This document shows, one piece after another, positions 1 through 8,640 of a stretch of 34,859 nt of DNA (position 1 is its first letter; the number at the start of each line of letters is the position of its first letter). The notes beneath the pieces were generated by a model, which saw only the letters and a list, made by a program, of their open reading frames with translations, was not told where the DNA came from and made no database searches. Origin of the DNA: Candidatus Woesearchaeota archaeon (GTDB lineage Archaea; Nanobdellota; Nanobdellia; Woesearchaeales; JACPBV01). The stretch is from positions 1 to 34,859 of the forward strand of contig JAHWHQ010000060.1 in NCBI GenBank assembly GCA_019323195.1. The letters run 5' to 3'. A program made the position numbers and the translations under genes.

Positions 1-777
1 AGTGCAGCTGTTACAGCATTAAGCCTTCCAAGATTAGGGGGGAGAGAGATTGTTGTTAGGTTTGTCAATACAGTTATAATAGCCTCTATTCTTTTCTTTG
101 GGATAAGCTTCATAAAGCCGCTCCAGACAGAAAAGAAGCAAGGGCTGTTTGCGATAAGGATGGTGGTCATACTACTGGCTATAATGTTCGCATCACAGAT
201 AGGAAACAGGTATCTCTGGAATGTTAATGCATTTAGTGAAGGGAAGAAGTTTTTATTTGCAGAGAAATATGAAGCTCGTGATGGAAGTACGGTATATGGG
301 ATACTTTACCCGACAAACCTATGGAAGTTTGTGGTAATCTCGCTTGTAATAAGCTGGCTGTTTATCACATTCCTTGATATAGGAAAGAGTAAGCATACTA
401 TTGATATTGCATTAGCTATTATACTGGGGGCGAACGCTGCGCATGGCGGGATGTCTTACTGCAGTGTTGTCAATGCAAGCAAGCTCATAGCACTGATCAT
501 ACTCACGCACCAGTTCTCAAGTAAATTTGGGATAGGAAATGCAAAGGTAAAATGGTTTGCAAGCGCATTAGTTGCAGTCCTGCTTGTAGGATGGATCTCA
601 GCTATTGTCATGCCTGGCGTAGGTTGGATAGGCTGCAGTGAAAAGGAAGGCAGGGTTAGTGCGCCAACAACAGGGGTCAGTGTCAAAGGAAGATCTGCAG
701 GGTTCTGGATGATACTGGTATTAACAATAATCATAGCTGCAGGGATAGCATACATTATTGTAAAACTGATAACATAA
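1..777 (+). CDS. Multi-pass membrane protein, 5' end outside window (locus A)
   Basis: The frame is open from the first base of the window to the stop at 775-777, giving 258 visible residues; the methionine at 160 is internal, so the true start lies upstream. I see at least five hydrophobic segments (around residues 20-40, 53-70, 108-125, 183-205 and 234-256), so it is an integral membrane protein. No catalytic motif or family was recognised. It is followed after 14 nt by a membrane-anchored protein and then two soluble proteins in the same orientation, suggesting it supplies membrane subunits of one assembly. Function unknown. Confidence 0.8.
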   Translation, partial: SAAVTALSLPRLGGREIVVRFVNTVIIASILFFGISFIKPLQTEKKQGLFAIRMVVILLAIMFASQIGNRYLWNVNAFSEGKKFLFAEKYEARDGSTVYGILYPTNLWKFVVISLVISWLFITFLDIGKSKHTIDIALAIILGANAAHGGMSYCSVVNASKLIALIILTHQFSSKFGIGNAKVKWFASALVAVLLVGWISAIVMPGVGWIGCSEKEGRVSAPTTGVSVKGRSAGFWMILVLTIIIAAGIAYIIVKLIT

Positions 778-791
778 CGGAGCAATAAAAG

Positions 792-2495
792 ATGGGAGAC
801 GTTTCAAAAAACATGGGGAAATTTATCGTACTTTTCATAGTGTTCTTTCTAGTTTTACAGGTGATTGTAGCTAAGATAAACCCCAGGCTGAGCATATTTG
901 AAGGTTTTTTAGTGGCATCAGGCCTTGTCCTTGGATTCGTACTTATCATTGTTATTGGGATTATTGTGGTATTAAACAAGGGAGAGGCAAAGAACAGGTG
1001 GAGGAGTGATGCTGCAGACTATCTCGGGAACAGCCTGAGGGAAATGCTAAGGAAGATTCCCTGGATTGGAAGGATGTTCCAGATGAGGAATGCCGGGCCA
1101 GAGGGCGAGCTGCCGTTTGAGTTCAGGAACCTGAGGCTGGAGCTGCAGATACTTATGGACTATATGCTAAGGCTGGGGGTCTATAATGAGAAGGCTGATT
1201 TTGTTGCCAAGGTTCAGGAACAGACTGAAAAGATGGACCTAAGATATAAGGACATAAGAGAGCCAGGTAAGCAAAAGGCTGACTGCTGGGAATATAAGGT
1301 GGGGATAAGGTATGTTCAGGATCCTAAAACAACAGAATGGAAAGGAGAGTCTTTTGAAATAGGAACTACAGATAAGGATGGACCTGTTGCTGATAGAAGG
1401 ATAAATACTGACGGTTGGGGGAACCACAGGGGGATAATATTCCGTATTATGAATGATTTCAGAAAGACATTGATGAATACAGATGAGCTTATGAATACTA
1501 AAATCGAGGATAAGAAGGAGTACCTGATGAATATCCTAAACAGGTCTGTGAGCTCATTAATAGGAAGCTATAATGCCTTCCTGGATAATGAGGATAAGGG
1601 AAGAAAAGATGAGGATAAAAAGGCAAAACTGAATGTCAATTGGAATAAGTTTAAAGCAGGTATTGAGTTTTATGGCCTAACACAGAAAAGAGACAGCCAT
1701 AGGTGGGCGGTCCTGGACCAGAATAATATAAACGGGAAATACAGGCATACGTTCAGGTTTGCCAGGCTTGCTAGTAAGAAGGGGCCAACTAAAAGTGAAA
1801 TATGGAAAGTCAAGGTAGTAGAGAATAGGCTAGGCAAAAGGTTTATTGTACCAGAAAAGGCAGGTAAACGTGAAATTAAGAGTGAACCAGAAGGAGATTA
1901 TGGACTTGGAACACAGCTTTTTGAGGTTGATGAAAGGGGATTTTTTGTTGATGATATAAACAAAATCCTAGTTGAGAAATATCCTAAAAATCCAAATAGA
2001 TTTAATACCTGCAGAAAAATTCCAATTGGCGGTATTATTGACCATGGATCTTTTGCTGACATATGCAGTGATATATGTGTGGAATGGGCATTTTTTATCA
2101 AGGATGTGCAGACGGGAATATACCACCCGTTCAGCAGGACTGCTGCTGATTACAATCTCTGCCATGAGAAGAGGGATCATTATTACAGAAATCTTATGAA
2201 GGAGATAAAGAAATCAAGAAAAAGTCCTGGAGCACAGTATCCTGCCTTTGACAGGGAGGCATTAAAGAACCCTAATTTTGTCTACAGGGGGAAAAAGATA
2301 TATACTGATAAGACTGAGAACCTTATGGAGAATGATCCTATCAGGAATCCAGCACTCTCAACAAGGGGGATGACAGAGTATATACATGGAAGGATAAAGG
2401 AGATAGAAAAGCTAAGCACGCTTGAGGAAGAGAAGTACATGAGGGCATGGAAGTTTGACTATTCAAAAGAAGGGGAGAAGGAGGAGAAGAAATGA
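792..2495 (+). CDS. Membrane-anchored protein with shared C-terminal domain (locus A)
   Basis: 567 aa. Two hydrophobic segments near residues 10-28 and 38-60 anchor it; the rest is charged and probably cytoplasmic. A GGAG at 779-782 sits about 9 nt before the ATG. The C-terminal ~170 residues resemble the C-terminus of the 707-aa protein two genes downstream: an EW pair near 430, a GIYH/GRYH motif, an S-x-T-x-x-DY motif, PAFD near 485, GKKIY/GRKYY, STRG near 523, and W-x-FDY near 555 occur in the same order in both. Upstream of these, YRHTF corresponds to YRHTY in the paralogue. The stop overlaps the next start (ATGA), so translation is probably coupled. Family not recognised; a membrane-tethered scaffold or receptor is an inference. 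Confidence 0.85.
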   Translation: MGDVSKNMGKFIVLFIVFFLVLQVIVAKINPRLSIFEGFLVASGLVLGFVLIIVIGIIVVLNKGEAKNRWRSDAADYLGNSLREMLRKIPWIGRMFQMRNAGPEGELPFEFRNLRLELQILMDYMLRLGVYNEKADFVAKVQEQTEKMDLRYKDIREPGKQKADCWEYKVGIRYVQDPKTTEWKGESFEIGTTDKDGPVADRRINTDGWGNHRGIIFRIMNDFRKTLMNTDELMNTKIEDKKEYLMNILNRSVSSLIGSYNAFLDNEDKGRKDEDKKAKLNVNWNKFKAGIEFYGLTQKRDSHRWAVLDQNNINGKYRHTFRFARLASKKGPTKSEIWKVKVVENRLGKRFIVPEKAGKREIKSEPEGDYGLGTQLFEVDERGFFVDDINKILVEKYPKNPNRFNTCRKIPIGGIIDHGSFADICSDICVEWAFFIKDVQTGIYHPFSRTAADYNLCHEKRDHYYRNLMKEIKKSRKSPGAQYPAFDREALKNPNFVYRGKKIYTDKTENLMENDPIRNPALSTRGMTEYIHGRIKEIEKLSTLEEEKYMRAWKFDYSKEGEKEEKK

Positions 2496-4159
2496 TCACG
2501 ATACCAAGAGAAAAACTAAGAAACTACTGGTGGGAACATATCTGGCGTATCTGCGACCCGAGAAGCCAGAGGATTATCAAAAAACTTAATGAGGAATTAG
2601 GAGGGGTTATAGAGTCCATAAGGGTTAATAAAAAAGAGCTTGTCGGCATGATCGAAAGATTATTTGATGACAGCTGGATAAAGGAGAACCACCCATGGTG
2701 GGAAGGGATAAGGATAGTAAGAAAGAAGAAGGGGATAAGAAAAGATGAGTTCATTTTGTCTGTCAAGGAGGATATTGAGGTTATAAGGAATGCTGACCCT
2801 TACCTTGGGGCGATGATTGCAGGGCAGATGGCTGAAAGGGTCTCTATTGAGGAATCTCAGGCTGTAAAAGAGCTGATGATGGCTGTTGAGAATAAGCCTA
2901 TGGAGGCTGGCACTTATATCTCAAACAACAGCAGAAGGCTGATGCAAGGGATGGCTGATGTTGGGGATAAGAGGTATTCGCTGGAGATCAACAGGGTCAT
3001 TTCAGAGCTGAAAAAGGAATATGATTCAATGATTAGGGTAAGGAATTATCTGACCGGATGGCTGGGAGAGATAAGAAAAAACAAGGGCTCTTTAATGTAC
3101 TGCTCTGAAAGGATCAATGAATTTATTCTTGGCCTTAGGAAAAGCCGTATGGAAAAGTTAGCAGAGGAGATAATGAAAGCTGCCCCTGTAAAGAACCTTC
3201 TTAACCTGCCTGAGGAGATCAAGTACTTAGGAGACTCTGTATATCAAACAAAGGATAATAAAAGGAGGATGGGGCTTTTGATGAAGATAGAGCTTGGGGA
3301 AAGAGAGGCTAACTGGCAGCATTTTAATGAATTCTATGATAACCTTGAAAGCGAGGAGCATGATATTGTGGCATTGTATGGGGATTCTGCTGTGAAAAAA
3401 GAGATGGTGGAGTTTAAGAAGGAAAGGCATATGTGGCTTGAGGGATGGAAGAGTAAGGTAATGGAGATTGAAAGAAGGATATCAAGCCCTAGGCATGAGA
3501 TGTTTGTCATTGAAAAAGGTATTGAGATGATAAGGCAGATATTAGGGGGCTATATCAGGGATGAGAACCTTACAGGCGACAGGCTAAAGCCAAGGATACA
3601 TACATTAGCTGTCCTGCTTAAGAAAGAAAAGAAATTATTCACCAAAAAAAGGGTGCTTGCGCTTTGCAGGGTGAGGGAAAAGAACCTTATGAAGAGCATT
3701 TCAGAAGCAAGGAATAGGTATAAGACAGAAGAGAACATATTATTCATGAGGGAGAAAAAACTCAGAAAGGATGAGGAAAGGCTTCATTATAATGGGATAT
3801 ATGACGGGCATATACAGGGGATTGAGGATAGTATGGAATCAATAAGGAAGGTTATTAGGTATATGGAGGAGAACCTTAAGAGATTAAACAGAAAGCCTAG
3901 GATAAATATACGTATGATTACAAATGCTATGGCAGCCTTGGGCATGATGGAGAATAAGGAGGAGGAGAGAAGGCTGCATGAGATTAGGTTTATAAGGGGG
4001 ATTTTGACGTACTTCAATGAAAATAATATATATGGGGTTATCAATAACTTTAAGGCATATGATGAAGGGCTTAGTAAGCTGAATGCTATGCTAAGGAAGG
4101 TTATTGGAGTGCAGATGACAGGGAACAAAAAGCCAAGAGAGGTGGCTGTAAATGGCTGA
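2492..4159 (+). CDS. Long helical/coiled-coil protein (locus A)
   Basis: 555 aa, almost entirely charged, Lys/Glu/Arg-rich heptad-like sequence without signal peptide or membrane segment, so it is likely a soluble alpha-helical protein. The start overlaps the preceding stop (ATGA), with a strong GGAGG at 2480-2484 seven bases upstream. The stop overlaps the next gene by 8 nt. Its position between two proteins sharing a C-terminal domain suggests a structural or bridging subunit of the same complex. No catalytic motif seen; no family recognised. Confidence 0.85.
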   Translation: MITIPREKLRNYWWEHIWRICDPRSQRIIKKLNEELGGVIESIRVNKKELVGMIERLFDDSWIKENHPWWEGIRIVRKKKGIRKDEFILSVKEDIEVIRNADPYLGAMIAGQMAERVSIEESQAVKELMMAVENKPMEAGTYISNNSRRLMQGMADVGDKRYSLEINRVISELKKEYDSMIRVRNYLTGWLGEIRKNKGSLMYCSERINEFILGLRKSRMEKLAEEIMKAAPVKNLLNLPEEIKYLGDSVYQTKDNKRRMGLLMKIELGEREANWQHFNEFYDNLESEEHDIVALYGDSAVKKEMVEFKKERHMWLEGWKSKVMEIERRISSPRHEMFVIEKGIEMIRQILGGYIRDENLTGDRLKPRIHTLAVLLKKEKKLFTKKRVLALCRVREKNLMKSISEARNRYKTEENILFMREKKLRKDEERLHYNGIYDGHIQGIEDSMESIRKVIRYMEENLKRLNRKPRINIRMITNAMAALGMMENKEEERRLHEIRFIRGILTYFNENNIYGVINNFKAYDEGLSKLNAMLRKVIGVQMTGNKKPREVAVNG

Positions 4160-6275
4160 TGATGAGAAAAAGGCTAAGAGAAGCGAGCTTAGGAAGCGGT
4201 GGAGTAATAATGTAAAGAATTTTTTAAATAAGAAGGGCCTAGGAAAATGGCATGAAGTGGATGTAGAGGCATCTCCTCCTGTTGAGCTTGAGCTTAAGGA
4301 TGAGGACCTGCTTATTGAGTTCAGGTCCAAGATGGTTTTACTGGAGGATGTAGAGGGTATGTGGAATGCGTTTATTAATGCAAGAGAACAGCTTATGGAA
4401 TTATACGAAAAGGTGGGGTTTTTAAGGTATGCAGAGATAACAATGGAGGAGTCGCTTAGCGCCAAAAGAGGGACGAGGATTGCTACAAAGAAGGTTGGAA
4501 TAGAGAAGAAAAAATCCTTTGAAGAGGATTTTCAGAAAAGTAAAGAAAGAAAAAGATTATTGGAAAGTAAAATAGAGATATTGAAAAAAACTGAAAAAAA
4601 TCCAAAAAAACTAGAAGAAAAAAAGAAGGAATTAGAAAAGGAATTAGAAGGTTTTAAGGAAGAAGAAGGAATAAAAAAGCTTGATGATGCTAAATACCCT
4701 TATGAGATACCTGAGTTGAATGATAAAAAATACTACTATAGCGAGTGGTTTCCTTTTAAGGCAGATGTTAATGGGAAAGATATAGAAGAGTATTACCCTT
4801 CTCCATTAAACATCCCTTTTAGGTTCAGGAGCAGTCTTCTGAATGACAGGGATTTTCTAGCTGATGAATTTCTGCAGGCATATTTTGGATTCCAGAATGT
4901 TATAGATAAATGGACTCCAGCATATGAAAAGTTCTTTGAGGACGTAATTGAACAGGTAAGAGCAAAGGCTGAGGTTCCTGAAGAGAAGAAGGATGTATGG
5001 AACGGCAATCTAAACACTTTAAAGGACCTATATACCCAAGCAATAAAGAAGGCTTTCTTAGAGCATGTTCATTACAGGGAAAACAAGATGTTTGGGTGGG
5101 CAAAGGAAATGAGCAATAAGGTTACTGTAATAGAGAACATGATGAGCGAGTTTACAAAAAGGGTTCCTAAGTCATTAAAGATAACAGTATATTACAGGCA
5201 TACTTATCTTATTGTTGACCCTAAAAGGATAGTGTGGCCTGTTTTTGGGAAGAAGGAGAGTAATAATCCATATGATATGCTTAAACAAAGATATGGGAAG
5301 GAGTATGGTGGAGATATGATCAGAATAAAGGAGTACATCAACAAGAAAGAGAAGGATCCAGATAAAACAGGGGAAGAAGAGACGTTCGAGGAGTATATAG
5401 AGAGGAGCGGGAAACCATTCGAAAAAAAAGATGGAGAGAAAATAGCGGGGCTGGATGAGAACGGGTGGCCATTAGAGGTTGCTGATAAAGGGTATGAGTG
5501 GCCGCCAGGAAGCGGGAAGATCTGGCAAGAAGGAACTGTATTGAAAGACATATTTAATCTTGAGGATAAGCCAAGGGTGGTTCCAATGCAGTTGGTTGAA
5601 CCCATGGAGGTATCGCTCGCATCAAACTGCATACATAATGAGTGGGATGCTGTGAGGGATGATTTAAGGGACGGTAGGTATCATGCTGACAGCCTAACGA
5701 TCGTTGACTATCTGATGGCAGATGGGGAAAGCAGATTTGAAGATCTAAGTCCAGAAAGAAAAAAAGAGTGGGAAGGGATTAGTGAAAAGGATTTAAAGAA
5801 TGATGAAAACAAAAGAGAGAAGTTCAGAAGGTACAAGATGTATTATCTGAATGAGAATCGAGATCCAGATCTTTTAGAAGAAGGAAAAAGAAGGCCTTCT
5901 AACCTTGTTCCTGCGTTTGATAAAAGGGCTATAGGAAAGCCTTTTATACACCTTGGAAGGAAGTATTACTACCAGACTGCAGGCAGCATACTTGAGCTGG
6001 AGGATAAAGACCTTGATGAAAATATAATTAAGGCTAGAGTTGAGGCGTGGGGTGGAAATCCTTCAAAGGCTAAAACTGCTAAGGATGCAACCGGCCCATT
6101 CATCTCTACAAGAGGGATTTCACAGTATATAATCACAAAGGTCCTGCACAGGATGAAGTACTTTGATGAGGCAAATAAAATCATTAAGGGCATTATGAAA
6201 AACGAAGGTGTCTGGTTTGATTACGGTCCTAGGAAGATGGGGGAGAAAGGGAAGAACCCGCTCGGGCCTTGGTGA
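4152..6275 (+). CDS. 707-aa soluble protein, paralogue of the 792-2495 product at its C-terminus (locus A)
   Basis: 707 aa with no membrane segment. Residues ~110-180 are a Lys/Glu-rich coiled coil. The C-terminal ~350 residues match the 567-aa protein motif by motif: YRHTY (~347), EW (~496), GRYH (~508), S-x-T-x-x-DYL, PAFD (~586), GRKYYY, STRG (~651) and VWFDY (~687). GAGGTG at 4138-4143 is about 8 nt before the ATG, which lies inside the upstream gene. As the soluble partner of a membrane-anchored paralogue, the two may form a heterodimer or occupy inner and outer positions of a complex; this is inference. The family is not recognised. Confidence 0.85.
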   Translation: MADDEKKAKRSELRKRWSNNVKNFLNKKGLGKWHEVDVEASPPVELELKDEDLLIEFRSKMVLLEDVEGMWNAFINAREQLMELYEKVGFLRYAEITMEESLSAKRGTRIATKKVGIEKKKSFEEDFQKSKERKRLLESKIEILKKTEKNPKKLEEKKKELEKELEGFKEEEGIKKLDDAKYPYEIPELNDKKYYYSEWFPFKADVNGKDIEEYYPSPLNIPFRFRSSLLNDRDFLADEFLQAYFGFQNVIDKWTPAYEKFFEDVIEQVRAKAEVPEEKKDVWNGNLNTLKDLYTQAIKKAFLEHVHYRENKMFGWAKEMSNKVTVIENMMSEFTKRVPKSLKITVYYRHTYLIVDPKRIVWPVFGKKESNNPYDMLKQRYGKEYGGDMIRIKEYINKKEKDPDKTGEEETFEEYIERSGKPFEKKDGEKIAGLDENGWPLEVADKGYEWPPGSGKIWQEGTVLKDIFNLEDKPRVVPMQLVEPMEVSLASNCIHNEWDAVRDDLRDGRYHADSLTIVDYLMADGESRFEDLSPERKKEWEGISEKDLKNDENKREKFRRYKMYYLNENRDPDLLEEGKRRPSNLVPAFDKRAIGKPFIHLGRKYYYQTAGSILELEDKDLDENIIKARVEAWGGNPSKAKTAKDATGPFISTRGISQYIITKVLHRMKYFDEANKIIKGIMKNEGVWFDYGPRKMGEKGKNPLGPW

Positions 6276-6535
6276 TCCTGGCTGCGTAGGGAAACAAGGA
6301 CAGGTCTTATATACCTTTTTTCCTGCCTTTTCCCTGCCCCATAACTGCATAATATCCTTCTGATCTTTGTTTCTCCCTCTAAAAACCGAAAAAGATATTG
6401 ACCTCCTCCACGGCCGAAATGCAGGGGAACTAGACCTCTCTGCTCACTACGCTTGCATCAATAAAACATTGCCTCTATACTTAGACTATATCAACATAGT
6501 GATATAATAATTCAAATATTATATCATTATAGTGA
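6276..6535. other. Intergenic region at 3' end of locus A
   Basis: No gene is supported here. The first ~200 nt are pyrimidine-rich with no open frame of note. The last 40 nt carry the operator-like repeats described separately. No tRNA or other RNA gene was recognised. Confidence 0.5.
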
Positions 6536-6543
6536 TATAATAA
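6496..6543. promoter_or_regulatory. Operator-like repeats abutting a pseudogene
   Basis: Two direct copies of ATAGTGATATAATAA (6496-6510 and 6529-6543) flank an inverted pair GATATAATA / TATTATATC (6501-6509 and 6517-6525). The arrangement looks like a TATA-containing promoter with symmetrical protein-binding sites. It sits directly against the decayed ATPase C-terminus, so the original gene start appears to have been deleted. Confidence 0.45.
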
Positions 6544-6928
6544 GGACTACAGGCTTTACCCCTATTACTCATTAGACCTTCTTAAGAGAATACTGGAAAC
6601 GTACAGAGAGAACATAAACCCAGACAAAAAGGTATTTTCTTTATGGACGAGATACAAAACATTATACTATTACTCAGAGCAAAAAAATGAATGCGACTTT
6701 ATAATAAAAGAAGGGCTAAAAGCAAAACAGGCAATACAGGTAACAAAGAGCATAGAGAGGGAAAAAACAAAAGAAAGAGAGGTTAATGGCTTAGCTGAAG
6801 CTTTAAAAAGATTCAGGCTAAGCAAAGGGCTTATCCTGACAGAGGATGAATTCAAGGAAATAAAACATGAAGGGCTGAAAATACGGGTAAGGCCTGTCTG
6901 GTTCTGGCTACTGAATAAGGAGGAATAG
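6536..6928 (+). pseudogene. Remnant of an archaeal ATPase C-terminal domain (DUF4143-like)
   Basis: One frame is open without a usable start and encodes about 130 residues ending at TAG 6926-6928. The sequence reads YYYSEQKNECDFIIKEG, then a KQAIQVT strand, REVNGLAEAL, KGLILT and VRPVWFWLLN. That order (Tyr-rich strand, E-C-D-F-x-I, A-I-Q-V, L-x-E-A-L, G-x-I-L-T-x-D-E, V-x-P-V-W-x-W-L) is typical of the DUF4143/restriction-endonuclease-like C-terminus of archaeal AAA ATPases. The Walker A/B ATPase part and the start are absent, so it is a 5'-deleted relic. Such ATPases are common, frequently lost accessory genes. Confidence 0.7.
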
Positions 6929-7081
6929 AAACCCGAAACATTTAACCATGAACCGTTAACAAACACAGAACTGAAATATTATTACAGATCGATCAGGCCT
7001 TTAATATTATCAATACTAAATGAGAACCTGCAGAGATATGTCAGGATTATAGAGCCTATAAGGAAAGTTAGAGAAGGATAA
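6929..7081 (+). pseudogene. Short in-frame coding relic after the ATPase remnant
   Basis: Directly after the TAG, the same frame stays open for ~50 codons to TAA at 7079-7081, with protein-like composition (NTELKYYYRSIRPLILSIL, then ENLQRYVRIIEPIRKVREG). There is no start codon or ribosome binding site. It could be the tail of a second decayed gene, or of the same one read through. Family not identified. Confidence 0.35.
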
Positions 7082-7127
7082 TAATTCCTCGAGAAAAAAT
7101 AATAGAGCTACAGCTAGGGGTTAATTA

Positions 7128-7688
7128 CTAAGCCGGCTGAGCTGCTGCTGCTTTGGGGGCTTTTTCTTTCTCATAAGTCTTTTTTCCAGTAACAAGGTCA
7201 ACTATCCCCTTTCCAAGATGGTATCCGGTATAAAGCGCAAATCCTCCAAGAACCGCAAGTCCAGCGTAAGTTGAAGTTAAAGCAGGTAGGACCGGAGCCA
7301 GGTAACTTCCTGCTGAGCCAAGCGCCCCTGCTGCTGAACCTAATAGCTCTGAAACATAAGGCAATGTAACTTTAAGACCCTCAGCTGCATATGAGAGTGC
7401 TTTACTACCAAAAATAACTGTTGGGATAAGTGCCGCAACCCTAGCCCATGCTAAATCAAAATGGTAAAGTGCGCTTGCACTGGCACCAAAAAGAGCTGTA
7501 TTAAGTGCTGCAGCAATACTTAATGCATAACCTGATGATCCTAGACTGGTAACTCCTGTCCAAAAAGGGATTGTGGAAGCAAGAAGTCCATCAATAGTTA
7601 TATTCGCCAATTCACGTAAAAAGCCCTCTTCACCTATTGTAGCACTTGTTACATCATTCAAATAATCTCCAATAGTTTTATCAGCCAT
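7128..7688 (-). CDS. Ala/Gly-rich multi-pass membrane protein
   Basis: 186 aa when started at the ATG at 7688, chosen because GGAGG lies 8 nt upstream on the reverse strand; the frame continues six codons further to an ATG at 7706 without a good ribosome site. After a ~30-residue polar N-terminus there are four or five hydrophobic, Ala/Gly/Leu-rich stretches and a Lys/Ala-rich tail. No family is recognised; such composition occurs in small structural membrane proteins. It lies divergently from locus B and next to locus A, with its own TATA box (7766-7775), which implies a leader of about 55 nt. Function unknown. Confidence 0.75.
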   Translation of the reverse strand: MADKTIGDYLNDVTSATIGEEGFLRELANITIDGLLASTIPFWTGVTSLGSSGYALSIAAALNTALFGASASALYHFDLAWARVAALIPTVIFGSKALSYAAEGLKVTLPYVSELLGSAAGALGSAGSYLAPVLPALTSTYAGLAVLGGFALYTGYHLGKGIVDLVTGKKTYEKEKAPKAAAAQPA

Positions 7689-8085
7689 TATCTTTTCCTC
7701 CCACATAAAAACATTAATCCTGAAGCATTTGATGCATCCATCTCGCTTTTGAGTGAAGTTATGCCTATATATAAACCTTTCTATTTTAGTTACTTTAGAG
7801 GGGTAACTTTTATATTATAGGCCACTTTAGAGGTAAATGCGGTTTTAGGGGGTTGAAAGGATATTAACAGGAAAAGATCAGAAAGGTAGGCTTAAAGGCT
7901 TTTTCAAGAGGAGATTATTATAAGTTATTAACTTTTTTCTAACAATGGTTTATTATTTTATTTCTAATATTATATTTTATTGATTTTTTGTTTATTATTA
8001 TTTATTTTTTATTAAAAATAATAATATTTATATTAATAAAAATAAGATGCTAAATAGAAATATTTAAATAGGAGTACATTAATTA
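7689..8085. promoter_or_regulatory. Divergent promoter region between the membrane protein and locus B
   Basis: No gene. For the reverse gene, a TATA box reads TTTATATATA on the minus strand (7766-7775). Upstream of it lie two direct copies of ACTTTAGAGG at 7792-7801 and 7824-7833, 32 nt apart, possible operator sites. From ~7925 to 8070 the sequence is almost pure A/T. For the forward operon, candidate TATA boxes are near 8027-8034 and at 8062-8069. Confidence 0.5.
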
Positions 8086-8640
8086 TTGACTTATATCCAA
8101 TATTTTCGAACAATGTTGTCGTTAAGCAAGAACGAGTTTAATGTAATCAGGTTTTTGATTAGGAATTTCTCTAGAAGGTTTACCATAAGGAATATAGGGG
8201 CAGAGCTGGGGATAAGCGCTGCAGGGGCCCATGCTGCCCTTAAGAAATTAGAGAAGAGCAGGATCGTGAAGGCTGAGAGATTAGGGACAGGGCTGTTCTA
8301 TTACGTCAATCTTGATGATAAGGTTGCTAGGCATCTGGCAGCTGTAAGCCTGCTTGACTGTTCAGGTATCAGGAAGATCAAGACAGAAGATATTGAGAAG
8401 GAAAGCAGGGCAGCTGTCTTTGACGGCAAAAGGCTGCTTGCCATAACGAGCAATGAGGATTATGTCAAGGATATATGCTATAGGGAGCTTAAGGAGGTTA
8501 AAGTAGTATGCGTGGGTGAAGAGGAATTTTCAGATGCTTTGAGAGACAGGGATAAGGATGTTATTAGCATTTTAGAGAAAGGGTGTGTGCTGTTCGGGGA
8601 AGATATTGTCTTGGATGCCATAAAGAGGGTCATGAGATGA
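8086..8640 (+). CDS. Winged-helix transcriptional regulator of locus B
   Basis: 184 aa from TTG at 8086 (GGAG at 8071-8074, 11 nt upstream); ATG at 8113 is an equally possible start (175 aa) if the TATA box at 8062-8069 is used. The N-terminal ~75 residues form a winged helix-turn-helix: NEFNVIRFLI, RRFTIRNIGAELGISAAG, AAHAALKKLEKSRIVKAE and a wing TGLFYYVNL. The C-terminal half resembles the small sensor/nucleotidyltransferase-like domain fused to such HTHs (VFDGKRLLAITSNEDY). Its stop overlaps the start of the next gene (ATGA), so it is the first gene of the locus B operon and a likely autoregulator. Confidence 0.8.
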   Translation: MTYIQYFRTMLSLSKNEFNVIRFLIRNFSRRFTIRNIGAELGISAAGAHAALKKLEKSRIVKAERLGTGLFYYVNLDDKVARHLAAVSLLDCSGIRKIKTEDIEKESRAAVFDGKRLLAITSNEDYVKDICYRELKEVKVVCVGEEEFSDALRDRDKDVISILEKGCVLFGEDIVLDAIKRVMR

